A stretch of DNA of 64,000 nt from an uncultured Oscillospiraceae bacterium (GTDB lineage Bacteria; Bacillota; Clostridia; Oscillospirales; Oscillospiraceae): positions 1 to 64,000 of the forward strand of contig CAJUNA010000014.1 of assembly GCA_910587645.1 (NCBI GenBank), written 5' to 3'. Within the stretch, counting starts at the first letter, position 1. Each line of letters starts with the position of its first letter. Of the stretch, positions 47,836-54,676 are shown in pieces. A program made the position numbers and the translations under genes. The notes below the pieces were generated by a model. That model saw only the letters and a list, made by a program, of their open reading frames with translations. It did no database searches and was not told where the DNA came from.

Positions 47836-48717
47836 CTATATCAGCTCCCGGCGGTCAGGCCGGATAAACGGTTCCTCCACCCGCTGGCTTGTCAACAGGC
47901 CATATTTCTCCGGACGGCGGTAAGCGTTGCCATGGACTTCATGGCGGCGGTAGGTGCGAAGCTGTGCCAGATCCAGATCCGCCAAATAGACGCCCTCTGC
48001 CCCGTCAGCTTCCAGAATGCAGGTGTCGCGGGAATTTGGCAGATCAGGGAGGTACGCCACGCCGTCAAATACAGAAGAATGGCCGTTGCAATCCGGCTGG
48101 CTTTCTGGATAATTGGCAGTAGCGATTGCCGTCATATTTTCAAAAGCGCGTCCCCGAAGCTGGGAAAGCCGGTTGATCTCCATAGGGCAGGCGTTGGGGA
48201 CCAAGATCAGTTCCGCGCCCTTCAGCATCAGGACGCGGGCGCTCTCGGGAAATTCCCGGTCGTAGCAAATCATAGCCCCTACTTTGACCATGCCCTTGGC
48301 GGTATCCAAATCCGTGACATAAAAATCCTCACCGGGGGTCAAAAGGGATTCCGCGTCAAAATCGCAGGTGTGGACCTTGGCGTACAGCAGCCGCCTGACG
48401 CCATGGCGGTCAAACAAAGCCATGCTATTGCGCGGCTGTGGACAGAACCGCTCTAGAAATGTCACGGCAACTGCCATGTCCAGTTCCCGCGCCAGCGCGC
48501 CAAAAGCGGAAACAAAGGCTCCATCCACATCTTCCGCCATGGAAAGAAGCCCTGCGGGATCCGCGGGGATAGTATAGCCGTTGTTCCACATTTCCGGGAA
48601 TAGGGCGATATCCGCCCCGGCGGCTTTTGCCTGGCGGCAGGCGGCCAGCCCTTTTTCCAGTTGGCCCTCTGGCGTCCCGGTGGGCTGTAGCTGGAGAAGG
48701 GCGATTTTTAAATTCAT
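47836..48717 (-). CDS. Carbon-nitrogen hydrolase (nitrilase superfamily)
   Basis: A 293-residue amidase-fold enzyme. The catalytic triad is Glu42 (LFPEMW), Lys114 (LYAKVHTCDF) and Cys151 (MICYDREFPES). Relatives hydrolyse omega-amides, N-carbamoyl groups or similar amides; this one cannot be assigned a substrate. AAGGAG precedes ATG 48717; the open frame beyond (to 48918) lies antisense-free over the small membrane gene and has no site of its own. Last gene of the PadR unit. Confidence 0.92.
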   Translation of the reverse strand: MNLKIALLQLQPTGTPEGQLEKGLAACRQAKAAGADIALFPEMWNNGYTIPADPAGLLSMAEDVDGAFVSAFGALARELDMAVAVTFLERFCPQPRNSMALFDRHGVRRLLYAKVHTCDFDAESLLTPGEDFYVTDLDTAKGMVKVGAMICYDREFPESARVLMLKGAELILVPNACPMEINRLSQLRGRAFENMTAIATANYPESQPDCNGHSSVFDGVAYLPDLPNSRDTCILEADGAEGVYLADLDLAQLRTYRRHEVHGNAYRRPEKYGLLTSQRVEEPFIRPDRRELI

Positions 48718-48746
48718 ATGTATGTCTCCTTTTCCATGGATTGGTG

Positions 48747-48944
48747 TCAGTTCCGCTTCCTGGCCAGCTTCGCTGTGGCAAAGGCAAACACCGCCAGTGC
48801 TATCAGCATCACAATGCCCAGCACCCGCACCACGATGTTGGGGGTTCCGGCCCACAGAAGCCGGACCAGCCAAAAACTGGCGTTCGCCGCGCCCAGCAAA
48901 ATCAAGCTGGCGGCCCAAAGGTTTCCTGCTTCCCTATTCTTCAT
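48747..48944 (-). CDS. Small two-helix membrane protein
   Basis: A 65-residue protein with hydrophobic segments at about 8-29 and 36-57 and a charged tail (KLARKRN). ATG 48944 is chosen because GGAGGGG lies 4-5 bases upstream. It sits between a DUF2812 protein and the nitrilase; the function is unknown. Confidence 0.75.
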   Translation of the reverse strand: MKNREAGNLWAASLILLGAANASFWLVRLLWAGTPNIVVRVLGIVMLIALAVFAFATAKLARKRN

Positions 48945-48955
48945 ATTCCCCTCCG

Positions 48956-49483
48956 TTACTTTAGCTGCCGTTCCAGCTCTGTGATCCTCCAGGAGCACCG
49001 CCAGACAGCCCGCAGCACCATGGCAATTATCACGATATACAGGCCAACCAGCCCCTGTGCAAGCAGGCTCTCCGGAAAGCTAACCAGCATGTTCCACCCG
49101 CTGAGGGAACACAAAACCTCCACCACCAGAGCAAACAGAAACAGCCTCCGCATCCGGTTATAGAAGGTAATTTTTGACTCCGTGTCTGAATAAAGCTCAA
49201 AGGGCCCCTCTGCGGTTCGTTTGCGCAGGTATGTCCACCGTCCCCACCGCTGGAGGACCTCTATGCCCATTTCATCCATAAAGATCACATAGCCCTCATA
49301 GTCGGTGGCCTGCAAAAACCGGCCGGGAATCAGATCAATGCGGTAAATGAACTCCCCCGGCTGGCAAGGCGCAAAGGTGACCACTCCGCAGAAAAATTTT
49401 GTCATGGCCCAGCCCTGCCGGCACCATTCGTTAAGCCAGAACTCCTCCTCATCTTTGTCAAAGGTAAACTTCCATTGGATCAT
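48956..49483 (-). CDS. DUF2812 membrane protein
   Basis: A 175-residue protein. The N-terminal soluble half (WKFTFDKDEEEFWLNEWCRQGWAMTKF) is the DUF2812 domain, and two membrane helices lie at about 110-130 and 138-160. ATG 49483 overlaps the PadR stop by 4 bases and is preceded by GGAGG. PadR-DUF2812 pairs are common in Firmicutes; DUF2812 proteins are thought to relay or counteract membrane stress, but the mechanism is not established. Confidence 0.88.
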   Translation of the reverse strand: MIQWKFTFDKDEEEFWLNEWCRQGWAMTKFFCGVVTFAPCQPGEFIYRIDLIPGRFLQATDYEGYVIFMDEMGIEVLQRWGRWTYLRKRTAEGPFELYSDTESKITFYNRMRRLFLFALVVEVLCSLSGWNMLVSFPESLLAQGLVGLYIVIIAMVLRAVWRCSWRITELERQLK

Positions 49484-49800
49484 GCCCCATCCTCCATTTT
49501 CTCCCCGTTCTGCACCAGCTCCCGCAGCCGTCGCATCTCCACGCCGAAGGCTTCCCGCCCCTGCGGGGTAATTACGTATTCCTTTTTCCTCCTGGAACCC
49601 AGCTCCGCGCTGTGCAGCACGATCCAGTTCCGCTCCAGCAAGGTGTTGATCGCGCCGTACAGGGTCCCTGGCCCCAGGCTGACCCGCCCTCCAGTAAGTT
49701 CCTCCACTTCCTGGATGATGCCGTAGCCATGAACCGGTTTCCGGGTGGACAGAAGAATATAAAAGAGAGCTTCTGTTAAGGGTTGGTTTTTCGTTTCCAC
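49480..49800 (-). CDS. PadR-family transcriptional regulator
   Basis: A 106-residue winged-helix repressor with LFYILLSTRKPVHGYGIIQEV and LGPGTLYGAINTLLERNWI. The start is GTG 49800 with AAGGTGG upstream. It heads a unit with DUF2812, a small membrane protein and a nitrilase, and probably represses its own promoter at 49889-49941. Confidence 0.92.
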   Translation of the reverse strand: METKNQPLTEALFYILLSTRKPVHGYGIIQEVEELTGGRVSLGPGTLYGAINTLLERNWIVLHSAELGSRRKKEYVITPQGREAFGVEMRRLRELVQNGEKMEDGA

Positions 49801-49888
49801 GCCGTTTCCACCTTCTTAACGCGTCCAAGCGATACGGCAAGCTGCCTCCGCCGTCCCGTTTTCATGCCATACACTCCTATCTGCTGAT

Positions 49889-49941
49889 GATATATCGTTT
49901 CTCGATGTATTTAATATATCACGCCCCGATAGATTTGTCAA
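49889..49941 (-). promoter_or_regulatory. PadR-unit promoter with candidate operator
   Basis: Minus strand: TTGACA (49941-49936), 17-bp spacer, TATATT (49918-49913). Just downstream lies a dyad GATATAT (49889-49895) with ATATATC (49914-49920) that overlaps the -10 and includes CGATGTA, a plausible PadR site. Confidence 0.65.
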
Positions 49942-49962
49942 GAGTGCCCAGGCGCACAGCAG

Positions 49963-50000
49963 CAGGAATGGCCCCCTCTGTAACGAAGGGGCCATTCCTG
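49963..50000. terminator. Hairpin between the PadR unit and the ABC unit
   Basis: Perfect 13-bp stem CAGGAATGGCCCC/GGGGCCATTCCTG (49963-49975 with 49988-50000), 12-base loop. It is downstream of the minus-strand ABC unit; no T-run follows. Confidence 0.5.
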
Positions 50001-50075
50001 TGATCAGGATGGAAATACTGTTCCCTTCCTGGCGGTTTGGCGTTTTATCCAGGCCTACAAGCCTGGCCAGGCTGT

Positions 50076-50309
50076 TCACTGGAATGGAAATACGCCCATC
50101 ACGCTCATGCCAATTACCCACACCGCTACCGCCAGTAAGGCCAGCCCCGGGATACGGAGCATCCACTCATAGTGCCGCGGCGCGGCCCTGTGTCCGTCAG
50201 GCTCCCGCTTGTGGAGCATCCACCACAGCGGGCGGCTGAAGCCGGCCAGCAGCGTCCCAGCCATCAGGCATACCATCGCCAGCATTAACGCTGTATCCAC
50301 TCGATCCAT
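50076..50309 (-). CDS. Small two-helix membrane protein
   Basis: A 77-residue protein with hydrophobic segments at about 8-26 and 53-73 joined by a basic loop (LHKREPDGHRAAPRHYEW). ATG 50309 has GAAAGGGG upstream; the longer frame to 50387 runs antisense to nothing useful and lacks a site. It is last in the ABC exporter unit. Confidence 0.7.
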   Translation of the reverse strand: MDRVDTALMLAMVCLMAGTLLAGFSRPLWWMLHKREPDGHRAAPRHYEWMLRIPGLALLAVAVWVIGMSVMGVFPFQ

Positions 50310-50343
50310 CTTTCTTGCCCCTTTCCCAAAATCCGATTTTTCG

Positions 50344-50427
50344 CTACGCTGCTTCCCGGCGGAGCCAGCGGAGAAACCATCCAACACCCAGCGCGGAAAT
50401 CAATAGGAATGCAATCCATTTTTTCAT
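50344..50427 (-). CDS. 27-aa hydrophobic small protein
   Basis: Too short for usual gene calling. ATG 50427 begins 4 bases after the permease stop, with GAGAGGTGA in the permease's last codons as ribosome site; TAG is at 50344-50346. The product starts MKKWIAFLLISALGVGWF and ends RWLRREAA: one membrane helix with basic ends. Its coupling to the permease suggests a transporter-associated small protein. Confidence 0.55.
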   Translation of the reverse strand: MKKWIAFLLISALGVGWFLRWLRREAA

Positions 50428-50431
50428 ACGG

Positions 50432-52501
50432 TCACCTCTCGACAATCTTATAATACGTCCGGGCCGTCAGCAGATACACGATCCCATAGGCCACAAAAAA
50501 CACCAGCACCGTCCCCAGCGTACACATCGCTGTTATCGCCGTGTTGTGGATATAAAACATGGTCAGCAGCTTTTCCACCATATTGAAATCGAACAGGATG
50601 TGAATGGACGCCACTACAATGGGCAGGAAAAACACCATCAAAATCTGGCTGTGGATAGACCGTTTGACCTGGCTGTGGCTCAGGCCCACCTTCTGCATAA
50701 TCTCGAAGCGGTCCTTGTCCTCGTAGCCCTCGGAGATCTGCTTGTAGTAAATGATGAGCACTGTGGCAAGGAGGAAAATGAACCCCAGGAAAATCCCCAG
50801 GAACAGGAATCCCCCCGCTAAACCATAGGCGGAAGCTTCCCCTTCGCTGCGTAAATTCCAGCTGCTCCTTAGCCAGGAACCAGTTCCCTCGTAGAAGCTG
50901 CTGTCCTCGATAGCGGTATAGTAGCAGTCTTGCAGCGCCACCAGCTCCTCCTCTGTGGCGTCTACGTTCAGGCAGGCGAACCAACGCATACTGCTGGAGT
51001 TGCCTGGATAGGCTTCCGCCTGCCTGGCCCAGACATCATAGATGGTCTCATTGTCCGCAACAACGATGGTAGCCAGCTCCGTAATATCCGGGTTAAAGGC
51101 GGGATTGCGGCTCAGATGCTTCACGATAGGAAAGCTGGATTCGCCCAGCTCCGTGCCCACCTGATCCACCGTCCAGCGGATGGTCAGCGTATCGCCTTTC
51201 ACGCCGTATGCCGCCACCTCGCCGGGAGCGAGGTTTAGGGTTTCACCCGTAGTGGCGGTGTAATTGTCCTCTGTGATAACGGTCATCATCACAACGCCCT
51301 TGGCGGCGTCATTGAACCGGTCGGTGGTGTATACGCCATCGGAAACCTTTCCCGTGCCGAAGCCCAGGCTGTAACTGGTGCGGGCATTTTCAATCCTGTA
51401 GCCTTGCCCCTCGATAAAGCCTGCCTGCGCTGCCAGCATGGCGTCGGGGTCGAACAGGCTCCAATCCTCTTCCTCACCAGCGAGGGGCTGGGGATAATAG
51501 CTCACATTGATGTTGATATCGCCTGGGTATTGTTCCTTTACCACATCCGCCGTCCCCAGATACAGCGACAGCGTACCGGAGAGCATCACCATCACCATGG
51601 TGCACAGGATGCAGATATTGGCAAGGCCTACCGCGTTCTGCTTCATCCGGTAGAGCATCCCGGAGATGCCAATAAAATGACCGGTTTTATAATAAAACGC
51701 CTTGTTTTTACGAAGGGTTTTCAAAATAAAGATGCTCACGGCAGTGAACAGGCAGTATGTCCCGATAATTACCAGCCCCACCGCCAGGAAATAGGTCACA
51801 ATCGCGTCTATGCCAGTGCGGGTGGTAATAGCGACATAATAGCCGCCACCCAGGGAAACCACCCCCAGCAGAGTCATCAGCAGGCGGGTTTTCGGCTCCC
51901 GTTCTCCGACACTGCTGCCATGAAGCAGCTCAATGGGCTTGGAAACGCGGACCTTGTTTAGGTTCAGCAGCAAGGTGAACCCAAGCAGTATGGCGAACAG
52001 GACCGCCGTCTGCGCCATACTCGCCCAGGAGATATAGAACCCGAAAGGCACCGGCATCCCCAGCATTTGGTGGAGGAACAAGCTGAACAGCTTGTGAAGG
52101 GCCAGGCCCGTCATAATACCGCCGCCGATACCCAGCAGGCCAATATACAGGGTCTCCATCACCAGAACGATGGCGATGTGGCTTTTACCCATGCCCAGGA
52201 TGTTATAAAGGCCCAGCTCTTTTTTCCGCTGCTTTATGAGGAAACCGTTGATATAGCAGACGAAAATAGTAGAGAATAAAAATGCGATAATCATGCCCAT
52301 ATTCATGAAAATCGACACATACATATAGCCGTTAGGCCGTCCGGGAACGATGTCTTTTGCGCCGGGGTCTTTTACCAGCGCGGACATGATATACATTGCC
52401 GCAACATCTCCCAGGAGGGACAGGATGTAGGGCAGATAGAATTTCCGGTTGTTCCGGATATTCTGCATCGCCAGCTTAGGATAAAGGCTGGAGTTACGCA
52501 T
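50432..52501 (-). CDS. FtsX-type ABC exporter permease (BceB-like)
   Basis: About 689 residues with ten predicted helices: four groups before a large outer domain (about residues 320-570, STIFVC... to LRSEGEASAYG) and three after it. This pattern matches bacitracin/antimicrobial-peptide resistance permeases (BceB) and the wider FtsX family. ATG 52501 has GGGGGTG 7 bases upstream; the GTG at 52510 is poorly placed. It overlaps the ATPase by 8 bases. The usual BceRS two-component pair is not in the window. Confidence 0.88.
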   Translation of the reverse strand: MRNSSLYPKLAMQNIRNNRKFYLPYILSLLGDVAAMYIMSALVKDPGAKDIVPGRPNGYMYVSIFMNMGMIIAFLFSTIFVCYINGFLIKQRKKELGLYNILGMGKSHIAIVLVMETLYIGLLGIGGGIMTGLALHKLFSLFLHQMLGMPVPFGFYISWASMAQTAVLFAILLGFTLLLNLNKVRVSKPIELLHGSSVGEREPKTRLLMTLLGVVSLGGGYYVAITTRTGIDAIVTYFLAVGLVIIGTYCLFTAVSIFILKTLRKNKAFYYKTGHFIGISGMLYRMKQNAVGLANICILCTMVMVMLSGTLSLYLGTADVVKEQYPGDININVSYYPQPLAGEEEDWSLFDPDAMLAAQAGFIEGQGYRIENARTSYSLGFGTGKVSDGVYTTDRFNDAAKGVVMMTVITEDNYTATTGETLNLAPGEVAAYGVKGDTLTIRWTVDQVGTELGESSFPIVKHLSRNPAFNPDITELATIVVADNETIYDVWARQAEAYPGNSSSMRWFACLNVDATEEELVALQDCYYTAIEDSSFYEGTGSWLRSSWNLRSEGEASAYGLAGGFLFLGIFLGFIFLLATVLIIYYKQISEGYEDKDRFEIMQKVGLSHSQVKRSIHSQILMVFFLPIVVASIHILFDFNMVEKLLTMFYIHNTAITAMCTLGTVLVFFVAYGIVYLLTARTYYKIVER

Positions 52502-53261
52502 CCTCTTCACCCCCCGCCGCCAGCAGTGTCAAGGTATCGGAAATTTTCTGGTACATCTCCTCCGTACTGTTGACACCCTTGTAAATCTGGTGGAACACCT
52601 CACCGTCCCGGATAAAGAGAACCCGTTTGGCATGGCTGGCGGCCTTGGTGGAGTGGGTGACCATAAGGATGGTCTGCCCTTCGGCGTTAACCTGGTCGAA
52701 GAGCCCCAGGAGGCTGTCGGTAGCCTTGCTGTCCAGGGCGCCGGTAGGCTCGTCTGCCAGAACGATACGCGGCTCAGTGATAAGCGCCCGGGCCACGGCG
52801 ACTCGCTGCTTCTGCCCCCCGGAGACCTCGTAGGGGAATTTTTTCAGCAATGCGTCAATGCCAAGCTGCCGGGAGAGGGGCAGGAGACGGCGTTCCATCT
52901 CCTTATAGGTTTTCCCCGCCAGAACCAAGGGGAGGAGGATATTATCCTGAATCGAAAAGGTATCTAAAAGGTTGAAGTCCTGGAATACAAAACCCAGATG
53001 ATCCCGCCGGAAAGCGGCGATATCCTTTTCTTTTATAGTGACGATATTTTTCCCATCTAAGAGCACCTCTCCGCTGGTGGGCTTATCCAGGGCGGCCAGG
53101 ATATTCAGCAGGGTGGTTTTCCCGCTGCCGGATTCACCCATGATGGCGACGTATTCACCGGGTTCTACGGCAAAGTTCACACTGGTCAGGGCTTGTACCT
53201 GTTGCCCGCCAAAACGGGTGGTGTATATTTTCTTCAGATCGCTGACTTGCAGGATTGGCAT
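52494..53261 (-). CDS. ABC exporter ATPase (BceA/LolD type)
   Basis: A 255-residue ATPase with Walker A GESGSGKTT, signature VSGGQKQRVA and Walker B IVLADEPTGALDS, belonging to the macrolide/lipoprotein (MacB/LolD/BceA) group that drives FtsX-type permeases. AAGGAGG precedes ATG 53261. It opens the unit ATPase-permease-27-aa ORF-small membrane protein. Confidence 0.93.
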   Translation of the reverse strand: MPILQVSDLKKIYTTRFGGQQVQALTSVNFAVEPGEYVAIMGESGSGKTTLLNILAALDKPTSGEVLLDGKNIVTIKEKDIAAFRRDHLGFVFQDFNLLDTFSIQDNILLPLVLAGKTYKEMERRLLPLSRQLGIDALLKKFPYEVSGGQKQRVAVARALITEPRIVLADEPTGALDSKATDSLLGLFDQVNAEGQTILMVTHSTKAASHAKRVLFIRDGEVFHQIYKGVNSTEEMYQKISDTLTLLAAGGEEDA

Positions 53262-53295
53262 ATTTTTTTCCTCCTTGGGTTTGTTTGCAGGTTTT

Positions 53296-53359
53296 ATTAT
53301 AGCCTATCCTGGGGTTCCGTTCCATTGTTTTACCTTACAAAATGGGGTGGAACCTTACA
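53296..53359 (-). promoter_or_regulatory. ABC-unit promoter with direct repeats upstream
   Basis: Minus strand: TATAAT at 53301-53296 without a good -35, preceded by two exact TGTAAGGT repeats (53359-53352 and 53339-53332), 20 bases start to start. Tandem repeats two helical turns apart upstream of a weak -35 suggest an activator site, possibly of LytTR type. Confidence 0.5.
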
Positions 53360-53446
53360 TCCGTGTAAGATTGGCCAAACCTTTCCCGGACAAGCAGGCA
53401 AAACGGAAAACAAGCAAATAGGCAGCGCAGCTAAACATGGCAGGAT

Positions 53447-53476
53447 TTGACAAAACAAGCGGTTGCAAGGTATAAT
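53447..53476 (+). promoter_or_regulatory. Promoter of the plus-strand small RNA
   Basis: TTGACA (53447-53452), 18-bp spacer, TATAAT (53471-53476); both hexamers perfect. Confidence 0.8.
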
Positions 53477-53565
53477 AAAAAAGGAAATGACCGCCCCTAG
53501 CCCGGTTGCGGTCATTTCTTGACTAACACTGGGGGCTAACCGCTTGTCGCGGCAAGCCCTTCTGT
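53477..53565 (-). ncRNA. Minus-strand small RNA of an antisense pair
   Basis: Promoter on the minus strand: TTAACA (53600-53595), 17-bp spacer, TATAAT (53577-53572). The RNA would start near 53565 and end at the GAAATGACCGC/GCGGTCATTTC hairpin followed by T6 (53482-53477). It is thus complementary to the plus RNA over almost its whole length. This region is also the 3' part of any longer minus-strand transcript. Confidence 0.65.
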
Positions 53566-53571
53566 TTTTTT
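53483..53571 (+). ncRNA. Plus-strand small RNA of an antisense pair
   Basis: About 89 bases from the consensus promoter above. The 5' part is a hairpin, GAAATGACCGC (53484-53494) with GCGGTCATTTC (53508-53518). The 3' end is the hairpin GGGCTAACCGC/GCGGCAAGCCC (53533-53559) followed by T7. No ORF fits. The 5' hairpin is the terminator of the opposite RNA. Similar sequence is familiar to me from antisense RNAs beside putative holin-like type I toxins in Firmicutes, but no toxin ORF is visible here. Confidence 0.7.
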
Positions 53572-53582
53572 ATTATACCCGC

Positions 53583-53625
53583 CCGCCCCTGTTTTGTTAA
53601 GCAGACAGCGGGGGGGCGGTTTTTT
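53583..53625 (+). terminator. Additional plus-strand terminator beside the RNA pair
   Basis: Stem CCGCCCC (53583-53589) with GGGGCGG (53613-53619), then T6. Its loop contains the minus-strand -35. It could stop read-through of the plus RNA; the remaining 80 bases to 53708 hold nothing recognisable. Confidence 0.6.
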
Positions 53626-53708
53626 ATTGCCAATACACAAGGAACGAGCCGTGCTGCGGGATAAGAAGCAGAGCCCCTTGCAGCGGAGCATCTGTTTCGC
53701 ACACCACC

Positions 53709-54626
53709 TTACTTTTCCATCCACTGCTCTTTCCCGCCGTTAGACCAAACCACCCGGTTGCGCCCCAGCCGCTTGGCGTCATAGAGCATTGTGTCCGCCA
53801 GCTTCAGGAACGTCCCATAATCGTCCCCGGACTTCGGCACCAGGCTCACGCCGCCCACGCTGATGGTAACCCACTCGCACACCGGGGAGTTGTGGGGAAT
53901 ATGGAGGTCTTCCACCGCCTGCCGGATCGTTTTCAAGAACTCAAACGCGGACCGCCCGTCATTCCCCACGAACACGGCAACGAACTCCTCCCCGCCATAC
54001 CGCGCGAACAGGTCGGTAGACCGCTGGAAATAAGCCCCCGCCGTTTTCGCCACAGCGGAGATGACCTTGTCCCCCGCCGGATGGCCGAAGGTATCGTTAT
54101 AAAGCTTGAACTTATCAATATCGAACATGCAAACGGAGAACGGCAGCCCAAACCGTACCGCTTCCCGCCACTTGGCGATACTGGCGCCCTCATAGCACCT
54201 GCGGTTCGCCACGCCGGTCAAATCATCCACCAGCGCCTGCTGCTTAAACTCCGCCTGATAGTGGTAGAGGTTGATATGGGTATTGACCCGCGCCTTAATA
54301 ATGACGGGGCTGAAAGGCTTGGCCACATAGTCCACGGCCCCCAGCAGCAGCCCCCGCTCCTCATACTGCTCTTCCGCCAGGCTGGTCAGCAGGATAATGG
54401 GCACATGCTTGGTCAGCTCGGTGCCCTTCAGCTCCTGCAGGACGGTAAACCCGTCCATGTCCGGCATAATCACATCCAGGAGGATCAGGGAATAGCCCCC
54501 CTCCTTGGCGGCTTCCAGGCCCTCCTTGGCGGTATTGCGGATGGACACATCGTAGTCATCCTTTAAAATCGAGCGTAAAAACTCCGCCTGTACGGCGCTG
54601 TCATCGATCACCAAAATTCTGTCCAT
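53709..54626 (-). CDS. Response regulator with diguanylate cyclase output (REC-GGDEF)
   Basis: A 305-residue PleD/WspR-like protein making cyclic di-GMP. REC has Asp8/Asp9 and phosphoacceptor Asp51 (LLDVIMPD). The GGDEF domain has GGEEF at 211-215, metal-binding Asp169, and a product-inhibition site RSTD at 202-205, exactly five residues before GGEEF, so feedback control is expected. ATG 54626 is preceded by GGAAAGGA. It lies 50 bases after the multi-PAS gene and is presumably controlled with it. Confidence 0.94.
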   Translation of the reverse strand: MDRILVIDDSAVQAEFLRSILKDDYDVSIRNTAKEGLEAAKEGGYSLILLDVIMPDMDGFTVLQELKGTELTKHVPIILLTSLAEEQYEERGLLLGAVDYVAKPFSPVIIKARVNTHINLYHYQAEFKQQALVDDLTGVANRRCYEGASIAKWREAVRFGLPFSVCMFDIDKFKLYNDTFGHPAGDKVISAVAKTAGAYFQRSTDLFARYGGEEFVAVFVGNDGRSAFEFLKTIRQAVEDLHIPHNSPVCEWVTISVGGVSLVPKSGDDYGTFLKLADTMLYDAKRLGRNRVVWSNGGKEQWMEK

Positions 54627-54676
54627 ACTTACAAATCCTTTCCCCTCGCGTCCCCGCATCCCGCAGCGGGCGTTAT

